A DNA stretch of 64,000 nt from NCBI RefSeq assembly GCF_013386115.1, contig NZ_JACAOR010000001.1, positions 586,639 through 650,638 on the forward strand. Direction: 5' to 3'. Position numbers and translations under genes: made by a program. The notes under the pieces are model-generated. The model was given only the letters and a program-made list of their open reading frames with translations, did not search any database and was not told the origin of the DNA. This DNA is from Pseudomonas gingeri. Lineage in GTDB: Bacteria; Pseudomonadota; Gammaproteobacteria; Pseudomonadales; Pseudomonadaceae. Positions 25,551-36,555 of this stretch are shown piece after piece (position 1 is the first letter of the stretch; each line of letters starts with the position of its first letter).

Positions 25551-26746
25551 ACCTGCGGGTCGAGCAGAGTGCCAGCCAGCTGCTGCACGAAGCCTTTGTC
25601 AGCCTGCGGACCCTGGGCAAGCGTTCGATGCTGGCGTTGCTGGGCATCGTCATCGGCAGTTCGTCGGTGGTCGCGCTGATCAATATCGGCCACAACGCCG
25701 CGCAGGAAGCCGCGGCGATCTTCAAGGACATGGGCACCGACACCATGACGGTGCAGTTCCCCGGCGACGCCACGGTCCGTGAACCGATGCCGGCGACCCT
25801 CGACACCGCGCGCCTGCAGGCGCTGCTGCCGGCGGTGCTGTACCTGGCGCCGATCGCGATTTCCAGCGGCCCGGTGCTGTTCCAGGGCCGCAACACCAAT
25901 GCCAGCTGGGTCGGCAGTACCGAGCAGTTGGCCGGGGCCATGCGCCTGAAGCTGCGCGAAGGCCGCTTTATCTCCGACTTCGACCAGGGCGAAACCTATG
26001 TGGTGGTCGGCGACAAGGTCGCCCGTGCCCTGGGCAGCGCCGCCGCGCCATTGCGTCCCGGCGACCGCATCCGCATCAACGACTACCTGTTCCAGGTGAT
26101 CGGCATCCTGCAGAGCCAGCCGCCGGCGATCCTGATTCCGGTACAGACCGATGACTCGTTGTTCGTGCCGCTGACCGGCATGCGCCGGATCACCGCCTCG
26201 CCGCAGATCAGCAGCGTGATCGCCCGGGCCGCGCCCGACCAGGAGATGGAAACCGTCGCCAGGGACCTGACCCAGGCGCTGAAAAGCAGCCTGCGTGGAC
26301 GTGAAGTCGAAGTGCAGATACCGCAACAGATGATCGATGGCATGACCCGGCAGAGCCGCACCTTCGGTTACCTGTTGCTGGCCCTGGGGGGGATTTCGCT
26401 GGTGGGAGGGGGTGTGGGGGTGATGAATGTCATGTTGATGAACGTTTCCGAACGTCGCCGCGAGATCGGTATCCGCATGGCCCTGGGCGCCCGGCGCCGG
26501 GATATCCGGAACCTGTTCCTGCTCGAAGCCGTGACCCTGACGGCGGTGGGCGCGGTGTCCGGCGCGGTGCTGGGGGTGAGTGCCGCGTACCTGTATGCGC
26601 GGATGTCCGACTGGCAGTTCTCGCTGTCCGCCGCCTCGCTGCCCCTGGGGGTTGGCAGTACCCTGCTGGTGGGATTGTTCTTCGGCCTCTACCCGGCCAT
26701 CTCCGCCTCGCGCCTGCAACCGGTGGAGGCCCTGCGCGATGAATAG
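25547..26746 (+). CDS. MacB-like ABC exporter permease
   Basis: A 399-residue FtsX/MacB-type permease. It has one N-terminal membrane helix (about 28-48), a large periplasmic domain (about 50-270), and three C-terminal helices starting with LLLALGGISLVGGGVGVMNV, then RREIGIRMALGARRRDIR typical of the family. It works with the preceding ATPase and the HlyD-like adaptor to drive periplasmic substrate to the TolC-like channel. The gene overlaps the next one by 8 bases. Confidence 0.93.
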   Translation: MNLRVEQSASQLLHEAFVSLRTLGKRSMLALLGIVIGSSSVVALINIGHNAAQEAAAIFKDMGTDTMTVQFPGDATVREPMPATLDTARLQALLPAVLYLAPIAISSGPVLFQGRNTNASWVGSTEQLAGAMRLKLREGRFISDFDQGETYVVVGDKVARALGSAAAPLRPGDRIRINDYLFQVIGILQSQPPAILIPVQTDDSLFVPLTGMRRITASPQISSVIARAAPDQEMETVARDLTQALKSSLRGREVEVQIPQQMIDGMTRQSRTFGYLLLALGGISLVGGGVGVMNVMLMNVSERRREIGIRMALGARRRDIRNLFLLEAVTLTAVGAVSGAVLGVSAAYLYARMSDWQFSLSAASLPLGVGSTLLVGLFFGLYPAISASRLQPVEALRDE

Positions 26747-28229
26747 ACCGCAGCCATGGATGGCCACCCTGCTTTGCCTGCTCAGTTGCCAGTTCGCCGC
26801 CGCCGGCGAACTGGTCGGCCGCCCCTCGGCGCCGACCCTGCGCAATGAGCAGCCGCGCAGCGTGCTGCTGAGCGAACAGATGACCAACCTGACCCTGGGC
26901 GATGCGGTCTACCTGGGCCTGCGCAACAACCGGGGTATCCGCAGCGCCTATCTGCAGCGGGTTGCGCAGAAGTTCGACCTGCGGGTCTCCGAGGATGCCT
27001 TCAACCCCAAGCTGCTGCTCGCCAGCGAATACCGGGTGAACAAGGGTTCCCAGGACAACACGCGCAATGCCTCCCTGGCACCGACCACCAGCCTGCTGGG
27101 CGAGTACGGGACCCGCCTGAGCATGGCCTGGACCCAGCAGCTGAGCAATGCCGATGTCGCCGGGCGCTACCGCAGCGACGGCCTCAACCTGGCGATCATC
27201 CAGCCGTTGCTGCGTGGCGCGGGCTGGGACGTGACCACCGCCCCGCTCCGCCTGGCGCGCATCTCGGAGCAGGTCAACCGGCTCAACCTCAAGACCAACG
27301 TGGCCCAGACCATCAGCGATATCATCACGGCCTACCGGGAAATGCTCCGGTCCCAGGAACAACTGACCATCACCCAGGAAGCCCTCAAGCGCGCCAATAC
27401 CCTGCTCGAGGTAAACAAGGCGCTGATCGCGGCCGGACGCATGGCCGAGTTCGAAATCGTCCAGACCGAAGCCGATATCGCCTCCCAGGAACTGGGGGTG
27501 GAGGAAGCCCGCAACCAGGTGGACATCAATCGCCTGACGCTGCTGCGCCTGCTCGCCCTGGACCTGTCGACACCGATCCGGGCCACCGAGGCGCTGGAAG
27601 CCTCGCGGGTCAATATCGACAAACGCGATGCCCTGCGGGTGGCCCAGGTCCAGCAGCCGGAGTACCTGGCCACCCTGCTCGGCAGCCAGCAGGCCGACCT
27701 CAACCTGGTGATCGCCAAGGACCAGGGCCGCTGGGACGTCTCGCTGGTGGCCGGGGCCAACCAGATCCGCGACCGCTTTGACAACGACACCAGCAACGGC
27801 GGTTCGCGACGCTGGGACAGTTATGCCGGGGTCCAGGTACAAATTCCCATCGGCGACCTCAGCACCCGCCAGGCCGAAGTGCATGCGCGGGTCGATGTGG
27901 AGAACCAGGAAATCATCCTCGCCGATGCCCGCCAGGCCCTGGAACGCAGCGTCAGCGACGTGGTGCGCGACCTCGGCACCCGCTGGCGCCAGTACGAGAT
28001 CGCCCAGCGCGCCGAGGAACTGTCCAGGCGCAAGCTGGACATCGAGCGGGAAAAACTCAGTGCCGGACGGTCGAGCAACTTCCAGGTGCTGAGCTACGAA
28101 GGCGATTTGCGCAACGCCGAGAACGCCCGCCTCAATGCGCTGATCGCCTATCTGAACGCCCAGACCCAACTGGATCTGACCCTGGGCATGACTCTGGAGA
28201 GCTGGGACATTGCACTCAATGACTACTGA
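26739..28229 (+). CDS. TolC-family outer-membrane channel protein
   Basis: A 496-residue outer-membrane efflux protein with a signal peptide (about 1-23, ending CQFAAAGE), followed by two repeats of long helices and beta strands typical of TolC/OprM proteins (for example LTLGDAVYLGLRNNRGIRSA). It would form the trimeric exit duct of this exporter. The start at 26739 overlaps the permease end and its own stop overlaps the adaptor gene, so the four genes are one operon. Confidence 0.88.
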   Translation: MNRPQPWMATLLCLLSCQFAAAGELVGRPSAPTLRNEQPRSVLLSEQMTNLTLGDAVYLGLRNNRGIRSAYLQRVAQKFDLRVSEDAFNPKLLLASEYRVNKGSQDNTRNASLAPTTSLLGEYGTRLSMAWTQQLSNADVAGRYRSDGLNLAIIQPLLRGAGWDVTTAPLRLARISEQVNRLNLKTNVAQTISDIITAYREMLRSQEQLTITQEALKRANTLLEVNKALIAAGRMAEFEIVQTEADIASQELGVEEARNQVDINRLTLLRLLALDLSTPIRATEALEASRVNIDKRDALRVAQVQQPEYLATLLGSQQADLNLVIAKDQGRWDVSLVAGANQIRDRFDNDTSNGGSRRWDSYAGVQVQIPIGDLSTRQAEVHARVDVENQEIILADARQALERSVSDVVRDLGTRWRQYEIAQRAEELSRRKLDIEREKLSAGRSSNFQVLSYEGDLRNAENARLNALIAYLNAQTQLDLTLGMTLESWDIALNDY

Positions 28230-29499
28230 CAAGCAGGTCCGGCGCAAGCGCTGGTTGCAAGGCGCCGGGCTGCTGCTCGTGCTGGCGGTGGCCGGGGTCG
28301 TCGTGACCACCTTGCGCGCGCCGGCCGCCGACCAGCCCAAGGATGGCCGCTGGATCGCGGTGCAGGCTTCGCCGCTGGTGCACCAGATCGGCCTGGTGGG
28401 CAAGATCGAACCGCAGAAGACCATCACCCTGACCGCGCCGTTCGAGGGCAATGTGCGTACCGTCCTGGTGGAACAGGGGCAGCGGGTGGACGCCGGGCAG
28501 AGCCTGTTGCAGATGGACCCGGGACTCCTGGAAATCCAGCTGCGCGACGCCCTTTCGGCCCAGCTCAAGGCCCGGCGCGCGGTGCAGGAACTGCAGGACT
28601 GGAACAACGGCCAGCAGGTAGCCCGGGCCCGGCGTTCGCTGCGGACCTCGCAGATGGCGGTGAGCAATTCGGAACGCAAGCTGCGCGAAAGCCAGAACCT
28701 GTTCCAGCGCGGCATCATCCCGCGCAACGAACTCGACGATCTGCAACAGCAGTTGCAGACCCAGCGCCTCGACCTGGTGGCCGCCGAGGGCGATCTGCAG
28801 CAGGCGCTGGACCAGGGCAAGGGCGAATACCGACAGATCGCCGATATGGAACTGACCAATGCCACGGTGAAATACGAGGCGTTGCAGAAGCTCCTCGAAG
28901 GCAAGAACGTGCTGGCGCCGTTTGCCGGCATCGTCGTGCCGCCACCGGGTGCCAACAGTACGCAGAACTCCACGGCCAACAACGCCGGGCCGGTCCAGGC
29001 CGGCAGCCGGGTCAGCCAGGGGCAGGTGCTGTTCGGCCTGGCGAATATCGAACAGCTGAAGATCGTCAGCAAGGTCTCGGAGCTGGACATCAACCAGTTG
29101 CACCAGGGCCAGAGCGTGGAGATCCTCGGTGACGGTTTCGATGGCGAACGGCTCAACGGTTCGGTCGATATCGTCAGCAGCCTGGCCCTGCCCAACGACT
29201 CGCCGGGGGGCAGCGCGCAGTTCCCGGTGACCCTGTCGGTGCCCAAACTGACCCGCGAGCAATTGCAGCGGGTGCGCCTGGGAATGAGTGCGCGCCTGAC
29301 CATCATCACCTACCGCAACGACCAGGCGATCATCCTCCCGGCGGCGGCGATCCAGCGCACCGACAAGGGGCTGCTGGTGGATTATCGCGAGGCGGTGGAC
29401 CAGCCGGTCAAGCGCCTGCCGATCACCACCGGACAGGCAACCCAGGAAGGTGTCGAGGTGTTTGGCCTGCAGCCGGGGTTTGTGCGGCTGGTGGAGTGA
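28219..29499 (+). CDS. HlyD/MacA-type periplasmic adaptor protein
   Basis: A 426-residue membrane-fusion protein: an N-terminal membrane anchor (about 13-32), a lipoyl-like half motif GQRVDAGQSLLQMD, a long coiled-coil hairpin (about 110-220), and beta-barrel and membrane-proximal domains. It bridges the MacB-like permease and the TolC-like duct. The order ATPase-permease-channel-adaptor differs from the usual macA-macB order. The substrate is unknown; Pseudomonas systems of this plan export peptides, lipopeptides or siderophores. Confidence 0.88.
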   Translation: MTTDKQVRRKRWLQGAGLLLVLAVAGVVVTTLRAPAADQPKDGRWIAVQASPLVHQIGLVGKIEPQKTITLTAPFEGNVRTVLVEQGQRVDAGQSLLQMDPGLLEIQLRDALSAQLKARRAVQELQDWNNGQQVARARRSLRTSQMAVSNSERKLRESQNLFQRGIIPRNELDDLQQQLQTQRLDLVAAEGDLQQALDQGKGEYRQIADMELTNATVKYEALQKLLEGKNVLAPFAGIVVPPPGANSTQNSTANNAGPVQAGSRVSQGQVLFGLANIEQLKIVSKVSELDINQLHQGQSVEILGDGFDGERLNGSVDIVSSLALPNDSPGGSAQFPVTLSVPKLTREQLQRVRLGMSARLTIITYRNDQAIILPAAAIQRTDKGLLVDYREAVDQPVKRLPITTGQATQEGVEVFGLQPGFVRLVE

Positions 29500-29537
29500 G
29501 TCGAAGCCGGCAGTAAAGGGCTGGCAGGTCCGGCCTC

Positions 29538-29610
29538 TTCGCGGGCAAGCCCGCTCCCACGGGGGCTTGTCGAACACACACACCTTTGTGGGAGCGGGCT
29601 CGCCCGCGAA
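29538..29610. repeat. Inverted REP pair
   Basis: TTCGCGGGCAAGCCCGCTCCCAC at 29538-29560 and its complement (one mismatch) at 29588-29610, between the convergent export operon and the inositol-side dehydrogenase. Likely REPIN and transcription end. Confidence 0.88.
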
Positions 29611-29629
29611 GACGCCAGTACAGGCACAG

Positions 29630-30652
29630 CTAATCCAACCACACCACCCTCGCCTCTTGCGCGCTGAGCCGCGCGGCATCCAGTACACGGGTGGTTTCCA
29701 GCGCCTCCCGCGGCAACACCGGCACCGGCCCGCGCCCGGCCACCGCCTCCTGGAGCTGACGGTAGAACTGCGGCCAGTTGCCCCGCTCCGACGGCACCTT
29801 CTCGCGCTCACTGCCCCGCTCGAACCAGCCCCAGTTGCGGTGCTCCTCCACACCCCAGCGTTCGCCCTCGGTCTTCGGCGAACGCCCGCCCAGCACCGCC
29901 TCGCTCTGCACATCCAGGCCGTCGACGCTGTAGCTGCCGGAATCGCCGGTGACCCGGAAACGCGGCCCCGGCAGGTTCTGCACGGCATTGCCCCACAGAT
30001 GCGAAACCACGCCGTTGCGATGGGTCAGCGAAAGGAAAAAATCATCGTCGAGTCCTGCGTGGGCCGCGAGAAAATCCACCTCGGCGTAGACCCGCGCCAC
30101 CGGGCCGAACAGTTGCAGCGCCTGGTCCACCAGGTGACTGCCGAAATCTCGAAGGATCCCCCCGCCGCCCGGGTCGCCCACGGTAGCCGGGGCATAACGC
30201 TCCATGCGCGATTCGAAACGGCTGATCCGGCCCAGGGCGTTGGCGGCGATCAGTTTGCGCACGGTCAGGAAATCGGAGTCCCAACGGCGGTTCTGGTAGA
30301 CGCTGAGCAGTACGCCCTTGTCCCGTGCCGCCCGGATCAGTTCCTCGGCCTCGCGGGCATCGACCGCGAAAGGCTTGTCGCTGACCACACCGATGCCGCG
30401 CGCGATGGCTTCGAGGATCAGCTCCCGGCGACCGGCGAGTGGCGTGCAGATCACCGCGATGTCGACGCCGGCCTCGACCAACTGCGCCAGGCTGTCGAAC
30501 GCCGGCAGGCCGGGATGATCGGCGGCCAGCTGACGGCGCCGCCCGGCATCGCGACTGACCACGCCGACAAAGGTCGCCCCCGCCAGGCTGGCCAGCAGCG
30601 GTCCATGGAAATAACGGCCGCCATGGCCGTAGCCGACCAATCCTATGCGCAT
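29630..30652 (-). CDS. Gfo/Idh/MocA-family dehydrogenase
   Basis: A 340-residue NAD(P)-dependent dehydrogenase. The N-terminal Rossmann fold starts MRIGLVGYGHGGRYFHGPLL and is followed by the DKPFAVD motif, whose Lys is the conserved catalytic residue of the family. It sits downstream of iolG, separated by 163 bases with a REP pair. It may oxidise another inositol isomer or a related sugar; the family does not fix the substrate. Confidence 0.85.
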   Translation of the reverse strand: MRIGLVGYGHGGRYFHGPLLASLAGATFVGVVSRDAGRRRQLAADHPGLPAFDSLAQLVEAGVDIAVICTPLAGRRELILEAIARGIGVVSDKPFAVDAREAEELIRAARDKGVLLSVYQNRRWDSDFLTVRKLIAANALGRISRFESRMERYAPATVGDPGGGGILRDFGSHLVDQALQLFGPVARVYAEVDFLAAHAGLDDDFFLSLTHRNGVVSHLWGNAVQNLPGPRFRVTGDSGSYSVDGLDVQSEAVLGGRSPKTEGERWGVEEHRNWGWFERGSEREKVPSERGNWPQFYRQLQEAVAGRGPVPVLPREALETTRVLDAARLSAQEARVVWLD

Positions 30653-30717
30653 GACCTGGCTCCTTTGCATGAAGGGACGCGGATGGCTCCCGTTTCCAGG
30701 GTGACTGTGACGAGCTC

Positions 30718-30792
30718 TTCGCGGGCAAGCCCGCTCCCACCGTGGTCTGGTCGAATCCACGCACACCTTGTGGGAGCGGGCTTGCCCGCGAA
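30718..30792. repeat. Inverted REP pair
   Basis: TTCGCGGGCAAGCCCGCTCCCAC at 30718-30740 and its exact complement at 30770-30792, inside the iol operon between iolG and the second dehydrogenase gene, where it may lower read-through. Confidence 0.88.
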
Positions 30793-30815
30793 GAGGCCGG
30801 CCCCGCTGAGGCAAA

Positions 30816-31868
<1,053 letters not shown>

Positions 31869-33806
31869 TCAGTACTGCCGGGCTTTCGCCAGCTGGGCAT
31901 TGAGCTTTTCCACGACGGCGGCGGTGCGTTCGCCGGTCGACACCTGCGCCACGCCGACCCGCCACCAGGACAAGTACGAATGGATCATGGTCTTGGGCAG
32001 GACCTTGATATCGATCAGCGTCGATACCGTCTGCAATCGTGCATCGGCCAGGGCCGCGTGCAACTGCTCGAGGGTGCTGACCTTGTAGCTCTTGCAGCCA
32101 TAGGCCGCGGCGCTCATGGCGAAGTCCACCGGCACGAAACCACCGTCGAGCCGTCCGGTCTGCGGGTTGCGGTAGCGGAACTCGGTGCCGAAGCTGTCCA
32201 TGCCGTTGCCCATCTGCAGGTTGTTGATGCAACCGAAACTCATGTTGTCGAGCAGGATCACATTGATCTTGCGTCGTTCCTGGATCGAGGTCGCCAGCTC
32301 CGAATGCAGCATGAGGTAGGAGCCGTCACCGACCAGAGCGTAGACCTCGCGTGCCGGCTCGGCGAGCTTCACCCCCAGTGCGGCATTGATCTCGTAGCCC
32401 ATGCACGAATAGCCGTATTCGACGTGGTAGGTATCGACCCCCTTGCTGCGCCACGCTCGTTGCAGGTCGCCCGGCAGGCTGCCGGCCGCGGCGACGATCA
32501 CCGCGTCGTCGGCCAGGGTTTCGTTGAGGACACCGAGCACCCGGCTCTGGGTCAGGCAGGAGCCGGTCAGCTCGATGAACTCGCGCAGCACCGCCGGATC
32601 CGTGTGGTCGTTGACTTCCGGGACAAAGTCCGCGGCCTGGTAGTCGATCTGGTAGACCCGTTCGATTTCCTCGTCGAGCCGGGCCCTGGCCTGCTGCGGC
32701 CGATCGCCCCAGGCGGAGCGGTAGCCCGAGTCGGCCAGGGCCGCGGTGAGTGCCTGCAAGCCGCAGCGGGCATCGGCCAGCAGTTGCACGCCATCGAGTT
32801 TCACGGCATCGCACGGGCTGATATTGAGGTTGAGGAATTCCACCTGCGGGTGCTGGAACAGCCATTTCGACGAAGTGGTGAAGTCGCTGTAGCGGGTCCC
32901 GATGCCGATGATCAGATCGGCGTCCCGGGCCAGCAGGTTGGCCGCCAGGCAACCGGTCTCGCCGATGCCGCCGACATTCAGCGGATGCGCCGAGACGATC
33001 GCGCTCTTGCCGGCCTGGGTTTCGGCGAAGGGAATGTCGAAGCGCTCGGCAAAGGCCTGCAAGGCCGCACCGGCGCCGGAATAACGAACCCCACCGCCGC
33101 AGATGATCAACGGTGTGCGCTTGCCCTTGAGCAGCGCCACGGCGTCGTCGAGCATGGCGTCGGTGGCGGGCCGACGATCGATGCGATGCACGCGCTTGCG
33201 CAGGAAATAGTCCGGGTAGTCATAGGCCTCGGCCTGTACATCCTGGGGCAAGGCCAGGGTCACCGCGCCGGTTTCGGCCGGATCGGTCAGCACCCGCATG
33301 GCCTGGATCGCCGCGCTCATCAGTTGTTCGGGACGGTTGATGCGGTCCCAGTACTTGCTCACTGCCTTGAAGGCATCGTTGGTGCTGATGCTCAGGTCGT
33401 GGAACTGTTCGATCTGCTGCAACACCGGGTCGGGCTGGCGGCTGGCATAGACGTCCCCCGGCAGCAGCAACAGCGGAATACGGTTGGCGGTGGCCGTGGC
33501 GGCCGCGGTCAGCATGTTCGCCGCCCCCGGGCCGACGGAGGACGTGCAGGCGTAGATCCGGCGCCGCAGATGCTGCTTGGCGAAACCGATGGCGGCGTGG
33601 GCCATGCCCTGCTCGTTGCGGCCCTGGTGCACCAGCAGTTCGCCGCTGTCCTGTTCCAGCGCCTGGCCCAGGCCGAGGACATTGCCGTGGCCGAAAATGG
33701 TGAAGACCCCGGCGACGAACTTGCTCTGCACCCCGTCGACCTCGACATACTGGTTATCGAGGAATTTCACCAGGGCCTGGGCCATGGTCAGTCGTGTCGT
33801 GCTCAT
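31869..33806 (-). CDS. iolD: 3D-(3,5/4)-trihydroxycyclohexane-1,2-dione hydrolase
   Basis: A 645-residue thiamine-diphosphate enzyme that opens the ring of the dione formed by IolE, giving 5-deoxy-glucuronate. It has the three-domain acetolactate-synthase-like fold; the ThDP-binding stretch [29 protein letters not shown] is near residues 495-525. The start overlaps the iolI stop (ATGA). Confidence 0.94.
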   Translation of the reverse strand: MSTTRLTMAQALVKFLDNQYVEVDGVQSKFVAGVFTIFGHGNVLGLGQALEQDSGELLVHQGRNEQGMAHAAIGFAKQHLRRRIYACTSSVGPGAANMLTAAATATANRIPLLLLPGDVYASRQPDPVLQQIEQFHDLSISTNDAFKAVSKYWDRINRPEQLMSAAIQAMRVLTDPAETGAVTLALPQDVQAEAYDYPDYFLRKRVHRIDRRPATDAMLDDAVALLKGKRTPLIICGGGVRYSGAGAALQAFAERFDIPFAETQAGKSAIVSAHPLNVGGIGETGCLAANLLARDADLIIGIGTRYSDFTTSSKWLFQHPQVEFLNLNISPCDAVKLDGVQLLADARCGLQALTAALADSGYRSAWGDRPQQARARLDEEIERVYQIDYQAADFVPEVNDHTDPAVLREFIELTGSCLTQSRVLGVLNETLADDAVIVAAAGSLPGDLQRAWRSKGVDTYHVEYGYSCMGYEINAALGVKLAEPAREVYALVGDGSYLMLHSELATSIQERRKINVILLDNMSFGCINNLQMGNGMDSFGTEFRYRNPQTGRLDGGFVPVDFAMSAAAYGCKSYKVSTLEQLHAALADARLQTVSTLIDIKVLPKTMIHSYLSWWRVGVAQVSTGERTAAVVEKLNAQLAKARQY

Positions 33807-34627
33807 GCAGCCACCTTGCTGTTCAGATGATCCATGCTCGCGCCCAGGGCCTGGCGGATATCCTCCAGGCCGTGGACGCTCTCGGCGAACGGTTCGAAGG
33901 ACAGGTGCCCGCTGTAGCCATGGGCGAGCAGATGGCGGATCTGCGCGGCGTTGCCGAGGATATCCGCCTCGCCCACCAGGACCCGATGGCCATCGCGAAT
34001 GGTCGCCAGCGGCGCCTGGGCGTCTTCCACGCCAGAGATATGCACCAGGCCGGTCAATTCGGGAAAAAACTCCTCCTCACCCGCCAGATGGTGATGAAAG
34101 GTGTCGTGCACCAGGCGGAACACGTCCAGCCCGCCAACGGCCTTGATGGCATCCACGGCCTGGCGTTTGCGCCGCAGCGAGCATTCCTCGAACCCCAGGG
34201 GCTCGATAAAACCGAGAATGCCGTGTTCGCGCAGGATCGGCGCCAGTTCACTCAGGGCCGTGCGCAAGCCCGTGGTGCGTTCGGCGCCGCCGCGGGGGTC
34301 GGCGCGGTCGTTCAACGGACACATCACCAGCGCCTCGGCGCCGCAGTCGCGGGCATAACTCGCCAGCCGGACGGCCTGTTCGCGGCGCTGGTCATTCCAT
34401 ACGTCAAAGGGATACAGGGCATTGATTGACAGCACCCGCAGCCCGCCGGCGGCGCACAGGCGGCGAATGTCACGGGGCGAACTGCCGTCCTCGATCTCGA
34501 TGCCAGCGAGATCGTTGCGGATCTCGATAGCATCCGCCTGGAGGCTCACTGCCAGGGCAATGAAGTCCGCCAGGGCAAGACGTGGGGCAACCATACGATT
34601 CAGGGCGAAACGCAGGGGCTGGCGCAT
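33803..34627 (-). CDS. iolI: Inosose isomerase (2-keto-myo-inositol isomerase)
   Basis: A 274-residue TIM-barrel sugar isomerase of the AP-endonuclease-2 superfamily, similar in length to Bacillus IolI. Metal-ligand candidates include Glu in [10 protein letters not shown], Asp and His in [10 protein letters not shown], and His in LVHISGVED. IolI interconverts inosose isomers so other inositols can enter the route. It lies between iolB and iolD and overlaps iolD by ATGA. Confidence 0.85.
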   Translation of the reverse strand: MRQPLRFALNRMVAPRLALADFIALAVSLQADAIEIRNDLAGIEIEDGSSPRDIRRLCAAGGLRVLSINALYPFDVWNDQRREQAVRLASYARDCGAEALVMCPLNDRADPRGGAERTTGLRTALSELAPILREHGILGFIEPLGFEECSLRRKRQAVDAIKAVGGLDVFRLVHDTFHHHLAGEEEFFPELTGLVHISGVEDAQAPLATIRDGHRVLVGEADILGNAAQIRHLLAHGYSGHLSFEPFAESVHGLEDIRQALGASMDHLNSKVAA

Positions 34628-34662
34628 TATTGTCGTTCTCCGTGGGCAAGGGCTGGAATTCG

Positions 34663-35472
34663 TCAGAGGTCCATCAGCCAGGCGTGTTGCGGATCGTTGT
34701 GGAACTGCCAGACCCGCTTGGGCCCGGCCATCACGTTCAGGTAGTAGGACTCGTAGCCGTACGGCACGCTGACCGGGTGATAGCCCTTGGGCACCACCAC
34801 CAGGTCGCTGTTTTCCACGGCCATGGCCTGGTCGAGACTGCGGTCGTCGGTGTAGACCCGCTGGAAGACAAACCCCTGGGGCGGGTTGATCTGGTGGTAG
34901 TAGGTTTCCTCCAGGAAACTCTGGTGCGGCAGGTCGTCGGTGTCGTGCTTGTGCGGCGGGTAGCTGGAGGAATGCCCCGACGGCGTGCGCACCTCAACCA
35001 CCAGCAGCGAATGGGCCGGCTCGCTGTCCGGCAGGATGTCGCAGACATACCGGGTATTGGCGCCCTTGCCGCGCACGCTGCGCTTCATCCCTTCGGGACG
35101 GATCAGGCGGGCCGGCAGTGTCGCGGACGCGGCGCCCGGTGCCGCGCAGACGGCGATCTGCACATCGCTCAGGGCCGTGACCCGCGCCTGACTGTGGGGC
35201 GGCAGGTACACGGCATAGGGCGACTTGTCCTCGAAGACCGAGTGTCGCTCACCGATATTGTCCCAGTGAAAGGCGCCCTGCCCCGGTGTCTCGCCCTTGA
35301 TATCGACCCGGCCGGCCAGCAGCACCAGGCACAGCTCGCGGTCATCGGCACTGACCGGCAGGCTCTCGCCCAGGCTCAGGCGGTAGGCGGCAAACCCCAC
35401 GTACTCCAGGGTCCCGGCAGGCAATGCGACCATCTGCTGGCCACGGGGTGAACTCTTGACCAGCAGGTTCAT
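34663..35472 (-). CDS. iolB: 5-Deoxy-glucuronate isomerase
   Basis: A 269-residue bicupin enzyme converting 5-deoxy-glucuronate to 2-deoxy-5-keto-gluconate. The family stretch HSSSYPPHKHDTDDLPHQS with its metal-binding His residues and Glu (FLEETYYHQ) is intact near residues 155-185, as is GYHPVSVPYGYESYYLNVM near the C-terminus. The start overlaps the iolE stop. Confidence 0.95.
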   Translation of the reverse strand: MNLLVKSSPRGQQMVALPAGTLEYVGFAAYRLSLGESLPVSADDRELCLVLLAGRVDIKGETPGQGAFHWDNIGERHSVFEDKSPYAVYLPPHSQARVTALSDVQIAVCAAPGAASATLPARLIRPEGMKRSVRGKGANTRYVCDILPDSEPAHSLLVVEVRTPSGHSSSYPPHKHDTDDLPHQSFLEETYYHQINPPQGFVFQRVYTDDRSLDQAMAVENSDLVVVPKGYHPVSVPYGYESYYLNVMAGPKRVWQFHNDPQHAWLMDL

Positions 35473-36362
35473 GGCGCGATCCTCTCGTTGAGCAGTGCCC
35501 GCAGGGTGTCATAGCCTTTTTTCGCGTAGACGTAGCTCGGCGCCACCGCCGGGTCCTGCTCCGCCTCGACCACCAGCCAGCCCTCGTAACCGGCGGCCAG
35601 CAACACATCGAGCAACGCGGCAAAATCGATATCGCCGTCGCCCGGCACGGTGAAGGTGCCGTTGATGATACAGTCCGGGAAACTCCAGAGTTGGTTGCGC
35701 GCCAGTTGCACCACCGGCTTGCGCACATCCTTGAAATGCACGTGGCTGATGCGCCCGATATGCTTGCGCAGGACATCCAGCGGTTCGCCACCGCCCATGT
35801 AGCAGTGCCCCGAATCGAACAGCAGGCCGACTTCCGGGCCGGTCAGGCGCATCAGGGTATCGATGTCCGTCGGCGACTCGACATAGGCGCCCATGTGATG
35901 GTGGTAGGCCAGGCGTACGCCCCGGGACAAGGTGAACCGCGCCAGTTCGGTGAGTTTGTCGGCGTAGACCTGCCAGGCCTGTTCAGTGTGAAAGCGGGGC
36001 CGTTCGACCAGGCGGATGCGCTGGCCCTGGATCGAGTCGGCGACTTCACCGTAGACCAGCACCTTGGCGCCGTTCTGTGCCAGCAACTCGACATGGCTGG
36101 CGATGGCGTCGATTTCCTCGGCGGCGGAACGCCGGGCCAGGCGGCTGGAGTACCAGCCCGAGACCAGGGCCAGGCCATAAGGACGCAGGACATCGCCGAC
36201 CCCCTTGGCATCCTTGGGAAACTTGCCGTTGAGTTCGAAGCCCTCGTAGCCGATGGCCTGGCCTTCGCTCAAGGCGGTGCTCAGGGGCGTTTCGCCGCCG
36301 AGGGAAGGCAAGTCGTCATTGCTCCAGGAAATCGGGTTGATGCCAATACGGATAGTGGGCAT
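35469..36362 (-). CDS. iolE: myo-Inosose-2 dehydratase
   Basis: A 297-residue TIM-barrel enzyme dehydrating 2-keto-myo-inositol. It begins IRIGINPISWSNDDLPSLGG, a family hallmark, and has the metal-site stretches VRLAYHHHMGAYVES and LLFDSGHCYMGGG. ATG 36362 is used; an in-frame upstream extension runs through repeat DNA and is not coding. Confidence 0.95.
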   Translation of the reverse strand: MPTIRIGINPISWSNDDLPSLGGETPLSTALSEGQAIGYEGFELNGKFPKDAKGVGDVLRPYGLALVSGWYSSRLARRSAAEEIDAIASHVELLAQNGAKVLVYGEVADSIQGQRIRLVERPRFHTEQAWQVYADKLTELARFTLSRGVRLAYHHHMGAYVESPTDIDTLMRLTGPEVGLLFDSGHCYMGGGEPLDVLRKHIGRISHVHFKDVRKPVVQLARNQLWSFPDCIINGTFTVPGDGDIDFAALLDVLLAAGYEGWLVVEAEQDPAVAPSYVYAKKGYDTLRALLNERIAP

Positions 36363-36393
36363 GGACTGCACCTTTTCTTGTTGTTCAACACTC

Positions 36394-36543
36394 TGTGGGA
36401 GCGGGCTTGTCGGGACCCGCACCGCCGAGAAGCCGTTGGCGGTTGATCGTTCCCAGGCTCCGCGTGGGAATGCCGCCATGGACGCTCCGCGTCCAGCGTC
36501 GCGACCTACATTGCCACGCAAAGCGTGGGAACGATCACGACTG
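36394..36543. repeat. Degenerate REP unit plus GTTCCCACGC-type repeat
   Basis: Between iolC and iolE. A half REP (GTGGGAGCGGGCTTG) at 36394-36408 is followed by a longer imperfect palindrome bounded by GATCGTTCCCA (36445) and TGGGAACGATC (36527). Its core GGACGCTCCGCGTCC is at 36481-36495. A relative of this element occurs at 51243-51351. Confidence 0.7.
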
Positions 36544-36555
36544 TTTTTCCTGCAG

